DNA of 63,505 bases, taken from the NCBI GenBank assembly GCA_021804085.1, contig JAJZKM010000003.1:1-63505 (forward strand), read 5' to 3'. Origin of the DNA: a bacterium (GTDB taxonomy: Bacteria; Patescibacteriota; Saccharimonadia; Saccharimonadales; UBA4665). This document shows, in pieces, positions 10,522-19,342 of the stretch (positions are counted from its first letter, which is position 1; every line of letters starts with the position of its first letter). The notes under the pieces are model-generated. The model was not told the origin of the DNA, made no database searches, and saw only the letters and a list, made by a program, of their open reading frames with translations. Both the position numbers and the translations under genes were made by a program.

Positions 10522-11814
10522 ATGTCGCCCCAATTACGCTTATTTATTGATCCAGTAGTGTCTGCGATGGGCGGTTTAGCCGCAGTCGTTTGCACTTTTA
10601 TGTTGGTCTGGGCTGGAATTTCATACATCACCAGCTCTGGTAATCCTGAAAAGTTACAAAGTGCAAAAAAACTTATAGTTCGTTCACTGCTTGGATTGAC
10701 GATCGTTTTCGCAGCGTTATCTATCACACTGATTCTAGTTCATGCTTATTCAGAGTCTGGGGGATTAATCCAACATAAATTGCCGATACTTACTTCAATT
10801 AAACCTGTAAAAACTGGCGGTGGTTTGGTTGCTGTTTTGATTGACGCTATTACGGGCGTATTGAAAGATATAATCGAAACTATAGCGAAACCATTCATTC
10901 AAGCTTTGTCGTATTTTACGAAATCTACACCACTACTCACTCACTCTTCTAGTGTGATGCATTTATGGGTTATCACTACAGGCATTGCTGACGCTTTAAT
11001 GGTTTTAGTTATTGCCTTATTAGGGTTTCATGTTATGGGAGGAGAGCACCTAGGTTTGGGTCACGTAAGTCTATCTTCTCTTGTGCCAAGAATTTTAGCA
11101 GCTTTTGTGCTGATCAATACTTCAATTTATATACTCGATGGGACTATAGAATTATCTAATGCAATGATTACTGCGGTAAGAGCTGGGATCGGTAGTGTGA
11201 CCCCGTGGCAATCTCTTCTAGAAGTGATTGGAGGTGTTTCCGTCTACAGTTTGCCGGCACTTATAATCTTTGTTATATTTCTAGTTTTTACAGTTATTTT
11301 GCTCATTTATTATATCGGACGTATTGTTGTTCTTTATCTAGGTGCGATTTTATCGCCAATTGTCATAATACTGTGGTTACTGCCAAGTTTTCGAGATTTC
11401 GCAGAAAATGCTCTGAAAGCGTATATGGCAACCATTTTCGTACTATTTGTACATGTTATTATTCTTGCTCTGGCTGGATCTTTGTTTCTTGGAATATCTC
11501 AGGTTGGTGGAACACCGGACCCGTTAATGTCTCTATTGCTTGGTCTTGCTACCTTAATTGCTTTGATAAAAACCCAGGGAGTTTTAATGCAGCTTAATTA
11601 TGCAAGCATTGGACCCAGAACTGCTCGTCGTTTAGGGGGGAGTTTTGTTAATGGAGTTAGCTATCTTAGCCTTGGGGCTCGTTATGGGTATTCGCAAGCA
11701 GTAGCTCCAGTGGCATCTGTTGTGGGTGAGGGAGCCCGACGAATCATACCCGAATCTAAGCCCAAAACTTATGTGCCGACAGACAAAATTGACGTAAAAG
11801 GGGGTAAGTCATGA
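10522..11814 (+). CDS. VirB6/TrbL-like polytopic T4SS membrane protein with N-terminal VirB2-like domain
   Basis: N-terminal AGISYITSSGNPEKLQSAKKLI parallels the preceding ORF; multiple TM segments; position in T4SS operon. Confidence 0.65.
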   Translation: MSPQLRLFIDPVVSAMGGLAAVVCTFMLVWAGISYITSSGNPEKLQSAKKLIVRSLLGLTIVFAALSITLILVHAYSESGGLIQHKLPILTSIKPVKTGGGLVAVLIDAITGVLKDIIETIAKPFIQALSYFTKSTPLLTHSSSVMHLWVITTGIADALMVLVIALLGFHVMGGEHLGLGHVSLSSLVPRILAAFVLINTSIYILDGTIELSNAMITAVRAGIGSVTPWQSLLEVIGGVSVYSLPALIIFVIFLVFTVILLIYYIGRIVVLYLGAILSPIVIILWLLPSFRDFAENALKAYMATIFVLFVHVIILALAGSLFLGISQVGGTPDPLMSLLLGLATLIALIKTQGVLMQLNYASIGPRTARRLGGSFVNGVSYLSLGARYGYSQAVAPVASVVGEGARRIIPESKPKTYVPTDKIDVKGGKS

Positions 11815-12308
11815 AAACTGCGATCATTCCTGCTGAAGTCACATCAATGGAAGATACTATCGCGGCAAATCTTAACTTAAGCCAGGTAATATTGCTAACG
11901 ATACCGATTTTTATTAATGTTTTTGTATTCGTGGTTTTACCACCCGAGATGCACCTAGATGCCTATAAGCTGATTATTAGCCTTATTCTGAGTTTACCCT
12001 TTTTTACTCTGGCAATTCGAATCAAACAAAGAATGGTGCTTAGCTGGGCGATACTTGCTTCAGGCTATATACTCCGTCCCCATAAATATCTATTAACTCA
12101 ACCTAACTTAGATCGTTGCACTTGTAATAATCAGATTAAATTAGATGTAATCAATGATTCAAAAATGGCTTTACCAATTTCAAGAACAAAAATTCAAGCC
12201 TTAAAACCTGCTGAGGTTGTTGTGGTTAAACGTTATCTTAATCACAAAGACGTCAAATATTTTACTAATAAAGAGGGCATATTAAATGCATATTTTGAAA
12301 CTAAATAA
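11811..12308 (+). CDS. PrgI-like (VirB3-type) membrane protein
   Basis: Two N-terminal TM segments; position upstream of VirB4; overlapping ORFs. Confidence 0.6.
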   Translation: MKTAIIPAEVTSMEDTIAANLNLSQVILLTIPIFINVFVFVVLPPEMHLDAYKLIISLILSLPFFTLAIRIKQRMVLSWAILASGYILRPHKYLLTQPNLDRCTCNNQIKLDVINDSKMALPISRTKIQALKPAEVVVVKRYLNHKDVKYFTNKEGILNAYFETK

Positions 12309-12909
12309 ACCAGGATCGGCAAAAGATCAGCTCAGTATTAAAAGTGTTCAAAATAATATACTTATGTTGCCGGGTAATCGATATCGTGCCGTGATCGAAA
12401 CATCAGCTGTAAATTTTGAACTTAAAAGTGACAGCGAACAAGATGCCCTGATCGAAACTTATCAAAGTTTTTTAAATGGTCTCAATAGCCCGTTTCAGAT
12501 AATAATACGAATTCGTGAAATTGACCTTGATAATTATCTTGAGGAAATGCATCAGAAAGCATTGCGCGAAAAAGAAAACATATATCGTTCACAGATAGAA
12601 AATTATGCTAAATTTGTTGCTGGTCTAGTAAACGTAAACAAAATATTAAGCCGGAGATTTTATGTAGTGATTCCGGTTGATATTTCTTCTCGGCAAGATG
12701 AAGATTTTGCTAGTGAGCAGCTAGCTCTTAAAGTTGAAATTATTTCTAGAGGATTAAAGCGTTTAGGAATGAATGTGCGGCAACTGGAAAGTCTGGAAAT
12801 ACTAGAATTATTCTATGGTTTCTATAATCCAGGGCAAGCCAAGGTTCAACCTTTAAGTGAAAAAGCTTTAAGTCTGATGCATATGGCTATTGTAAAGGAA
12901 AGACCATGA
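12286..12909 (+). CDS. TraC/VirB4 N-terminal-domain-like protein
   Basis: NFELKSDSEQDALIETYQSFLNGLNSPFQIIIRIREIDLDNYL resembles TraC-type N-terminal domains. Confidence 0.6.
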   Translation: MHILKLNKPGSAKDQLSIKSVQNNILMLPGNRYRAVIETSAVNFELKSDSEQDALIETYQSFLNGLNSPFQIIIRIREIDLDNYLEEMHQKALREKENIYRSQIENYAKFVAGLVNVNKILSRRFYVVIPVDISSRQDEDFASEQLALKVEIISRGLKRLGMNVRQLESLEILELFYGFYNPGQAKVQPLSEKALSLMHMAIVKERP

Positions 12910-14615
12910 AGAAATCATTTGGGTTTATTGCTAAAAAGGAAGATCATAGCGTTTGTTTGGGGGAACAAGATCAGCTTAGTCTGATTAGCTATAGTGGTCT
13001 TGAGGAATATGGTGATCACATAAACATAGATGGAAATTATTTTAGGACTTTATTTATTTCCGGATATCCTTATGTAGCTCATTCTGGTTGGCTTGATGCG
13101 CTTATTAATTTCAACCATAATGCTGATATTTCTTTTCATGTTGAGGATGTAGCCTCATTGAACGCTCTGCCGAAGCTGCAACGAAAGATTACGGAACTGG
13201 AATCTACTAAACGGGCTATGATAAAAGTCGGTAAAATAGTTGGTTCGGAACTAACCGACCCGCTTGAATCGGCAATCCAGTTAAGAGATAAATTGCAACG
13301 TGGACAGGAAAAACTTTTTCAAGTTGCAATATACATAACCCTTAGATCAACTTCAGAATCAGAAATGAATCAACTTTCAAGATTGCTTGAGAACACCTTA
13401 GCGTCTAGATTGTTCTACATCAAGACAGCTCAACTACAACAAATTGATGCGCTTCAGTCAGTGTTGCCACGAGGTGAAGATAAACTTAGACAAAAAAGAA
13501 ACATGGATAGTAGTTCGGCTGCACTTTGTTTTCCGTTTATGTCATCTGAATTAGTTCAAGAGGGCGGTATTTTATATGGTGTTAATAAATCAAATAGCTC
13601 GTTAGTTATGCTTGATCGATTCAATCTTAATAATGCAAATAGTATTACCTTTGCTCAATCTGGTAGTGGAAAAAGTTATTCTAGTAAGGTAGAAATACTT
13701 CGTCAATTGATGAGCGGAACGGATGTGATTGTCATTGATCCAGAAAGAGAATATCAGAAATTGGCCGATTCGTTCGGGGGATCGATTATTGAGCTTTCTG
13801 CTCAGTCACAGCATCATATAAATCCTTTTGATTTGGGAATAACTAACCTGACGAGACGCTCATTGGCTGAGCACGCTGTTAATCTTACTGAAATTATTTC
13901 GTTATTGGTTGATGGCTTAAATACAAGAGAAACAGCAGTAACTGACAAGGCGATAATGGCAGTGTATTCTTCGATTTCGGACAGAGAAGTTACGCTACAA
14001 GATTTTTACGATTATCTTATTGATCATGGCGAATTAAAGTTGGCAGAACGACTAGACAAGTATATCAGTGGCTCACTATCGAGCGTGTTTAATACGGAGA
14101 CGGATATAGACTTAAACAATCGCTTGATAGTTTTTGATATTAAAGATTTACCAGATAGTTTAAGGCAGATCATGATGGTCATAGTAGCAAATTACGTTGA
14201 ACATCGGGTAAAGCAAGATCCAAAAAAGCGACTATTAGTTATTGATGAGGGTTGGATGCTTTTAGAGCACGAACAAAGTGCTCGATTTATTTCTGGGCTC
14301 GTTCGAAGAGCTAGGAAGTATTGGTTGGGGGTGTCAATTATTTCGCAACAAGCTAATGATTTTTTATCTAATGATTATGGAGTAGCTATTGTTTCGCAAA
14401 GTTCACTCAGAATATTAATGCGTCAGGATACAACTACTATTGCCGGTGTAGTACGTGAGTTTAAGCTAAGCGAGTATGAGCAAAGTTTCTTGTTAAGTTG
14501 TGATCGAGGTGAAGCGTTAATTATTGCTGATTTGAATCATGTGGCATTAAGCGTAGTCGCTTCGCCAGCTGAACACCCTTTAATAACAACTGATCCCAGC
14601 GAGGTCTTTGCTTGA
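12906..14615 (+). CDS. virB4: VirB4/TraC-type T4SS ATPase
   Basis: Walker A AQSGSGKSYSSK, DPEREY, Walker B RLLVIDEGWMLL, SIISQQANDFL. Confidence 0.9.
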   Translation: MKKSFGFIAKKEDHSVCLGEQDQLSLISYSGLEEYGDHINIDGNYFRTLFISGYPYVAHSGWLDALINFNHNADISFHVEDVASLNALPKLQRKITELESTKRAMIKVGKIVGSELTDPLESAIQLRDKLQRGQEKLFQVAIYITLRSTSESEMNQLSRLLENTLASRLFYIKTAQLQQIDALQSVLPRGEDKLRQKRNMDSSSAALCFPFMSSELVQEGGILYGVNKSNSSLVMLDRFNLNNANSITFAQSGSGKSYSSKVEILRQLMSGTDVIVIDPEREYQKLADSFGGSIIELSAQSQHHINPFDLGITNLTRRSLAEHAVNLTEIISLLVDGLNTRETAVTDKAIMAVYSSISDREVTLQDFYDYLIDHGELKLAERLDKYISGSLSSVFNTETDIDLNNRLIVFDIKDLPDSLRQIMMVIVANYVEHRVKQDPKKRLLVIDEGWMLLEHEQSARFISGLVRRARKYWLGVSIISQQANDFLSNDYGVAIVSQSSLRILMRQDTTTIAGVVREFKLSEYEQSFLLSCDRGEALIIADLNHVALSVVASPAEHPLITTDPSEVFA

Positions 14616-14618
14616 TTC

Positions 14619-15098
14619 ATGTTTAAGATGTCGTTAATAGCTTTTGGTGTTACGGTTTTTGTTGTAATTATGCCTATTGTGGCTTTGTTCGAATCAACTA
14701 ATATTGCCGCATTAGGATCTGCTGCGATAAGTATTTTTACTTCGCCAAAAGTTACTTCTGATGAGTATGATTATGGAGAATGTACATACTGGGCAGCGTT
14801 ACGAAGAATAGAAATTGGTGAACCCATACCTAATACATGGGGAAATGCTATAACATGGGCAAAACGAGCAACTTCTGACGGATATATTGTTAATCATATT
14901 CCTACTTACGGAGCAATTATGCAGGATCCTAATGCTCCGGGCGGCCTGGGACACGTAGCGTTCGTTGAAAGCGTAAATCCACTTAGTGGATCATGGACAA
15001 TATCTGAAATGAATCGAGTAGGGTGGGATGAAATAGATTATCGAACACTATCTGCCACCTTGGCTGCATCGTACAACTTTATTCATCAAAAAACCTAA
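14619..15098 (+). CDS. Membrane-anchored CHAP-domain peptidoglycan hydrolase (VirB1-like role)
   Basis: N-terminal TM; YGECTYWAALRR and GLGHVAFVESVN catalytic motifs; last gene of the T4SS block. Confidence 0.75.
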   Translation: MFKMSLIAFGVTVFVVIMPIVALFESTNIAALGSAAISIFTSPKVTSDEYDYGECTYWAALRRIEIGEPIPNTWGNAITWAKRATSDGYIVNHIPTYGAIMQDPNAPGGLGHVAFVESVNPLSGSWTISEMNRVGWDEIDYRTLSATLAASYNFIHQKT

Positions 15099-15151
15099 CA
15101 AAATAAATCTCTTTAATTTTTACATACATCACCATATACTAGAGTCAATAT

Positions 15152-16597
15152 ATGGTGGGAGATAAATCGCAAACAAAACAAAGCAATGGGGTTGCAAGTT
15201 GGGGCAGGCGTTCTAAAATCTTAGCTACCATAGGTCCTTCCACTGACTCTTATGAACTCATAAAACATCTTATTGCGTCTGGAGCTAACGGAATACGATT
15301 AAATTTTTCTCATGGGTCTTATGAAGAACGTAAGCGACAAATAAGATGGATTCGTAAGGCCGAGAAAGAACTTGGGCGTAATGTAGCAATTGTGCTTGAT
15401 TTGCAAGGACCTAAGATTCGCTTAGGTGATTTTGAAGGAGTTATCGAGGTTAAAAAAGGTCAAATCTTGGCCTTTGAGAAGGGGGCTGATTATGTTTCGA
15501 GCGGCCATATTCCAACACAATATGATCTGAGCCTGAAAGTTAAACGAGGAGAACGAATATTATTGCTTGATGGTAGGATTCAATGCGTGGTTACTACCGT
15601 GAAGGATGGGGTTGTATACGCTGAACTAATTAACAACGGCATACTCATAAAACGTAAAGGAATGAATGTTCCGGATACTGATTTTGGCGGAGACGTGATT
15701 ACTGACAAAGATTACGCTGATCTGATTTTTGGTTCAACGAACGATATTGACTACGTTGCCCTAAGTTTCGTTCAGTCGCCGGATGATATTAAACATCTTC
15801 GCAATCTAATGGCTGGGATGAATTTTTCGGCCAAAATAATTGCCAAGATAGAGACAAAGGCTGCCGTTGAAAATATAGAAGATATTGTTAAAGAATCAGA
15901 TGTAGTTATGGTGGCCAGAGGAGATCTAGCCGTAGAAACTACTCCAGAAAGTATACCAATCGTGCAACGTCGTATTATTGGGCTGGGTCAACTTTATGCT
16001 ACACCGACGATCGTGGCGACGCAGATGCTTATCAGTATGACTGAACAGCTGACTCCCTCTCGAGCGGAGGTTTCTGATGTAGCTACTGCTGTTCTTTTGG
16101 GCGCAGATTGTTTAATGCTTAGTGATGAAACTGCCAGCGGTTTATATCCTATCGAGGCCGTGAAAACTATGCGCGACATTATTTGTTATACCGAGACTCA
16201 TTCTCCTTGTGATGGAGGAGGCGATCATTACAACAAAGGACACTCGCTTCAATTAGCGATATCCGAAGCAATCATTAAACTTGCTCAGATAATTCAAGCC
16301 AAAGCAATTATCGCGGAAACTAAATCTGGAGCCACTGCTATAGGTGTTTCTGCGTGCAGAATTGATATACCACTGCTTGCCGTAACCAACGATCCTATAA
16401 CTGCCCGTCAGCTCTCATTGGTTTATGGAGTTGAGTCGTTCTTGAGGCCAGTAGATAAAAAAGCGGCTCTCAAACTAACTGATTTTTTAAGAGCGCAAGA
16501 AGTTTTCAATAAGGGGGATATTGTAGTTACAGTGTCTGGAAAGTATCCGGGAGTTGTTGGGACTACGGATACTATAAAGGTTAGGATGTTAAACTAA
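15152..16597 (+). CDS. pyk: Pyruvate kinase
   Basis: KILATIGPST, LDLQGPKIRLG, AKIETKAAVENI, ARGDLAVE, LSDETASG. Confidence 0.95.
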   Translation: MVGDKSQTKQSNGVASWGRRSKILATIGPSTDSYELIKHLIASGANGIRLNFSHGSYEERKRQIRWIRKAEKELGRNVAIVLDLQGPKIRLGDFEGVIEVKKGQILAFEKGADYVSSGHIPTQYDLSLKVKRGERILLLDGRIQCVVTTVKDGVVYAELINNGILIKRKGMNVPDTDFGGDVITDKDYADLIFGSTNDIDYVALSFVQSPDDIKHLRNLMAGMNFSAKIIAKIETKAAVENIEDIVKESDVVMVARGDLAVETTPESIPIVQRRIIGLGQLYATPTIVATQMLISMTEQLTPSRAEVSDVATAVLLGADCLMLSDETASGLYPIEAVKTMRDIICYTETHSPCDGGGDHYNKGHSLQLAISEAIIKLAQIIQAKAIIAETKSGATAIGVSACRIDIPLLAVTNDPITARQLSLVYGVESFLRPVDKKAALKLTDFLRAQEVFNKGDIVVTVSGKYPGVVGTTDTIKVRMLN

Positions 16598-17880
16598 TGT
16601 TTACCAAGAAGACTATCGAAGATATTGACTGTAATGGTAAGAATGTTTTAGTTCGGGTGGACTATAATGTGCCGTTAGTTAATCATCGCGTGGTTGATAC
16701 CTACAGGGTCAGGCAGTCACTACCGACAATTAAGTATCTTTTAGATCATAACGCTAAAATCATATTGATATCTCATCTTGGTAGGCCCAATGGACAGCCG
16801 GATGCAAGATTTTCTCTTGAACCAGTTGTTAATGTACTAAGTAAAATGATTGGGACTAAGGTTATATTTGCCGAGGATTGTATTGGTGAAGTAGTAAGAA
16901 AAAATGTCGATAAGCTTAAGCCGGGTGAAATTTTACTCTGCGAAAATCTGCGTTTTCATCCCGACGAAGAAAAGAACTCAATTGTTTTCGCCAAAGAATT
17001 AGCTAAGCCGGCTGATTTATTTGTCCAGGATGGTTTCGGAGTGGTTCATCGAGCACATGCCTCTACCTCCGCTATTACCCAATGCCTACCCTCAGTTGCC
17101 GGTTTTCTGGTAAAGAGAGAAGTAGATGCAATAACTGAAGTCATGGATAACTCTAAACGTCCTTTGATGGCAATTATTGGGGGTGCGAAAATTGGGGACA
17201 AGCTAGATCTTATTAAAAGGTTTATAAGCTTATCAGATGTAGTTGCATTGGGAGGAGCTATGGCAAATACTTTTGCTTTAGCGCAAGGACATAAGGTTGG
17301 CAATAGTTTAGTTGATCGGGAAGAGTTGCCCCTGGCAAAAGATATTATTCGACTAGCGGAAAAAGAAGCTGCCAAGCGGCCTTTTGTTTTCACGATCCCC
17401 TATGATGTGGTTGTTGCTAAAGATGCGTCTTCAAAATCTAAAACGCGTATTGTTGATTGGGGAACTCATGTAGTAGCAGATATTGAACACTATCCACTTC
17501 GAGTCCCCGATTCAAGTTCAGTCGTCGGGGCTCAAGAAATGATTCTTGATATTGGTCCGTTTAGTGGTTCTTTTATTGCCGGAAGTATGCAATTAGTTAA
17601 CACCGTAGTTTGGAACGGTACAATGGGAGTTACAGAAGTAGAGGCCTTACTTGGCCCGATAGGACCGTTTGCCCACGGTACTGAGTTAATTATTGATGCT
17701 TTATTAGGGCAATTTGGACATCGTCCTTATAGTCTGATTGGCGGTGGAGATACTGTAGGTTATATTGAAAACAGAGGGCTTGTCGAGCAGTTTGATCATG
17801 TGTCAACTGGAGGTGGTGCAAGTTTGGAGTTGATGGCGGGTAGAAAACTGCCCGGCGTGGAAGCGCTGCAAGATAAATAA
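16597..17880 (+). CDS. pgk: Phosphoglycerate kinase
   Basis: VLVRVDYNVPL, LISHLGRPNG, VWNGTMGVTE, IGGGDTVGYIE, STGGGASLELMAG. Confidence 0.95.
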   Translation: MFTKKTIEDIDCNGKNVLVRVDYNVPLVNHRVVDTYRVRQSLPTIKYLLDHNAKIILISHLGRPNGQPDARFSLEPVVNVLSKMIGTKVIFAEDCIGEVVRKNVDKLKPGEILLCENLRFHPDEEKNSIVFAKELAKPADLFVQDGFGVVHRAHASTSAITQCLPSVAGFLVKREVDAITEVMDNSKRPLMAIIGGAKIGDKLDLIKRFISLSDVVALGGAMANTFALAQGHKVGNSLVDREELPLAKDIIRLAEKEAAKRPFVFTIPYDVVVAKDASSKSKTRIVDWGTHVVADIEHYPLRVPDSSSVVGAQEMILDIGPFSGSFIAGSMQLVNTVVWNGTMGVTEVEALLGPIGPFAHGTELIIDALLGQFGHRPYSLIGGGDTVGYIENRGLVEQFDHVSTGGGASLELMAGRKLPGVEALQDK

Positions 17881-17901
17881 GGTACAATAGGGATAATCGT
17901 T

Positions 17902-18699
17902 ATGAAACATTCAAAGTTGGTTGTAGCAAACTGGAAAATGTATCTTAACATACATGAATCTAGTCTATTAGTTCAAAGATTAGATAAAAAAATTCATTTG
18001 CATCGCAATGTAGAAGTTGTTTTAGCGCCAAATTTCCTTTCACTTTATTCCATAAATCAGGAAATCGATAAACGGAAATTTCGATTGGCTGCACAGGATG
18101 GATTCTTTGTTGACGAGGGTGCGTATACCGGCTCGGTATCGTTTAGTCAGATGCGCCAACTGATCGATTATTCCATTATTGGTCATTCGGAAAGACGTCG
18201 TTATTTTAATGAAGGTCTTGGTGAAGTTAGGGATAAGGTGGCAGCAGCAGTACGCAATCAAATTATACCTATATTGTGTGTTGGCGAAACCAAAAAGGAG
18301 CGAGCCCTAAAAGAAACTAAACAGGTTCTGCACGATCAGATAGTTACCGCTCTTAGCAATCTTACCAGTCAAGATGTACTAAATTTAGTTATTGCCTATG
18401 AGCCAGTTTGGGCAATTGGTTCTACAGAACCGGCAACACCAAGCATTATAGAGGAGGCGGTTAGTTGGATACGTTATCAAATACGAGAACTTTATGGCTC
18501 GGAAGCTGAAGAATCAGTAAGAGTTATTTACGGCGGTAGCGATGAGCCTGAATATGTTAATGCGATCATGAAAGTGCCTGGAGTCGATGGTTTACTGGTT
18601 GGCAGGGCTTCTCTTAACTATGAGCATTTCAGCGATATTATTTCTAGAGTGCATTTGGTCGCACTTAGCCAGGAAAACACCAAGGCGGAAGATAGTTAA
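17902..18699 (+). CDS. tpiA: Triosephosphate isomerase
   Basis: VVANWKMYLN, IIGHSERRRYF, IAYEPVWAIG, VIYGGSDEPE. Confidence 0.95.
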   Translation: MKHSKLVVANWKMYLNIHESSLLVQRLDKKIHLHRNVEVVLAPNFLSLYSINQEIDKRKFRLAAQDGFFVDEGAYTGSVSFSQMRQLIDYSIIGHSERRRYFNEGLGEVRDKVAAAVRNQIIPILCVGETKKERALKETKQVLHDQIVTALSNLTSQDVLNLVIAYEPVWAIGSTEPATPSIIEEAVSWIRYQIRELYGSEAEESVRVIYGGSDEPEYVNAIMKVPGVDGLLVGRASLNYEHFSDIISRVHLVALSQENTKAEDS

Positions 18700-19322
18700 T
18701 GGCAGAAAACAACTCAGCTAAAATAGAACCTGAACAAAAGTCTTCTGACAACACCTCTCCGCCAATTATAGTAAATAGTGGTCAATTGATGAAAGATCAC
18801 GCCCTAGATGTTGATGGTGAATCTAGCAATGACACTGCGGATACGAAGCCTCTTGCTCAACATGAAATGAGAATTGAACCGATAAGTAGTGCCGAAGAAC
18901 TTAAGGCTGAACCTAAGCCTGAGCAAGCAAAATCTGAGACTGAATCAACTGGCAATGATTCTAACAAGAATAGCGTGATCGAAACTCAAGTTGAAGATCA
19001 AAAAGAGGTCTCGCAGCCGAACAATGTTAATGTTGTCAAGAAACCTTCGGTTAACAGTGAAGTTTCTGATACACAAGACCAAAAGCAAACGGAAATGGAA
19101 ACCTTAGAACGGCTCGATAAAGTAGTCGGTATGGTAAATACTAAAATGTATTTTTTACCAATCAATCTTGAACAGAAACGACGAAATGCCAGGCTAATTA
19201 TTATCGGTTTTGTTTTTATTTTAGTTTTAATTGTTGTATGGGTGGATTTTACTCTTGATGCTGGATTAATTCATACTGGCTTCCATATTCCGCATACACA
19301 TTTCTTTGAACTTAACCAATAA
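18699..19322 (+). CDS. Acidic, low-complexity protein with one C-terminal TM segment
   Basis: Continuous ORF abutting the tpiA stop; Glu/Ser/Asn-rich; C-terminal hydrophobic helix. Confidence 0.6.
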   Translation: MAENNSAKIEPEQKSSDNTSPPIIVNSGQLMKDHALDVDGESSNDTADTKPLAQHEMRIEPISSAEELKAEPKPEQAKSETESTGNDSNKNSVIETQVEDQKEVSQPNNVNVVKKPSVNSEVSDTQDQKQTEMETLERLDKVVGMVNTKMYFLPINLEQKRRNARLIIIGFVFILVLIVVWVDFTLDAGLIHTGFHIPHTHFFELNQ

Positions 19323-19342
19323 GACCTTACAATTAATTATCT

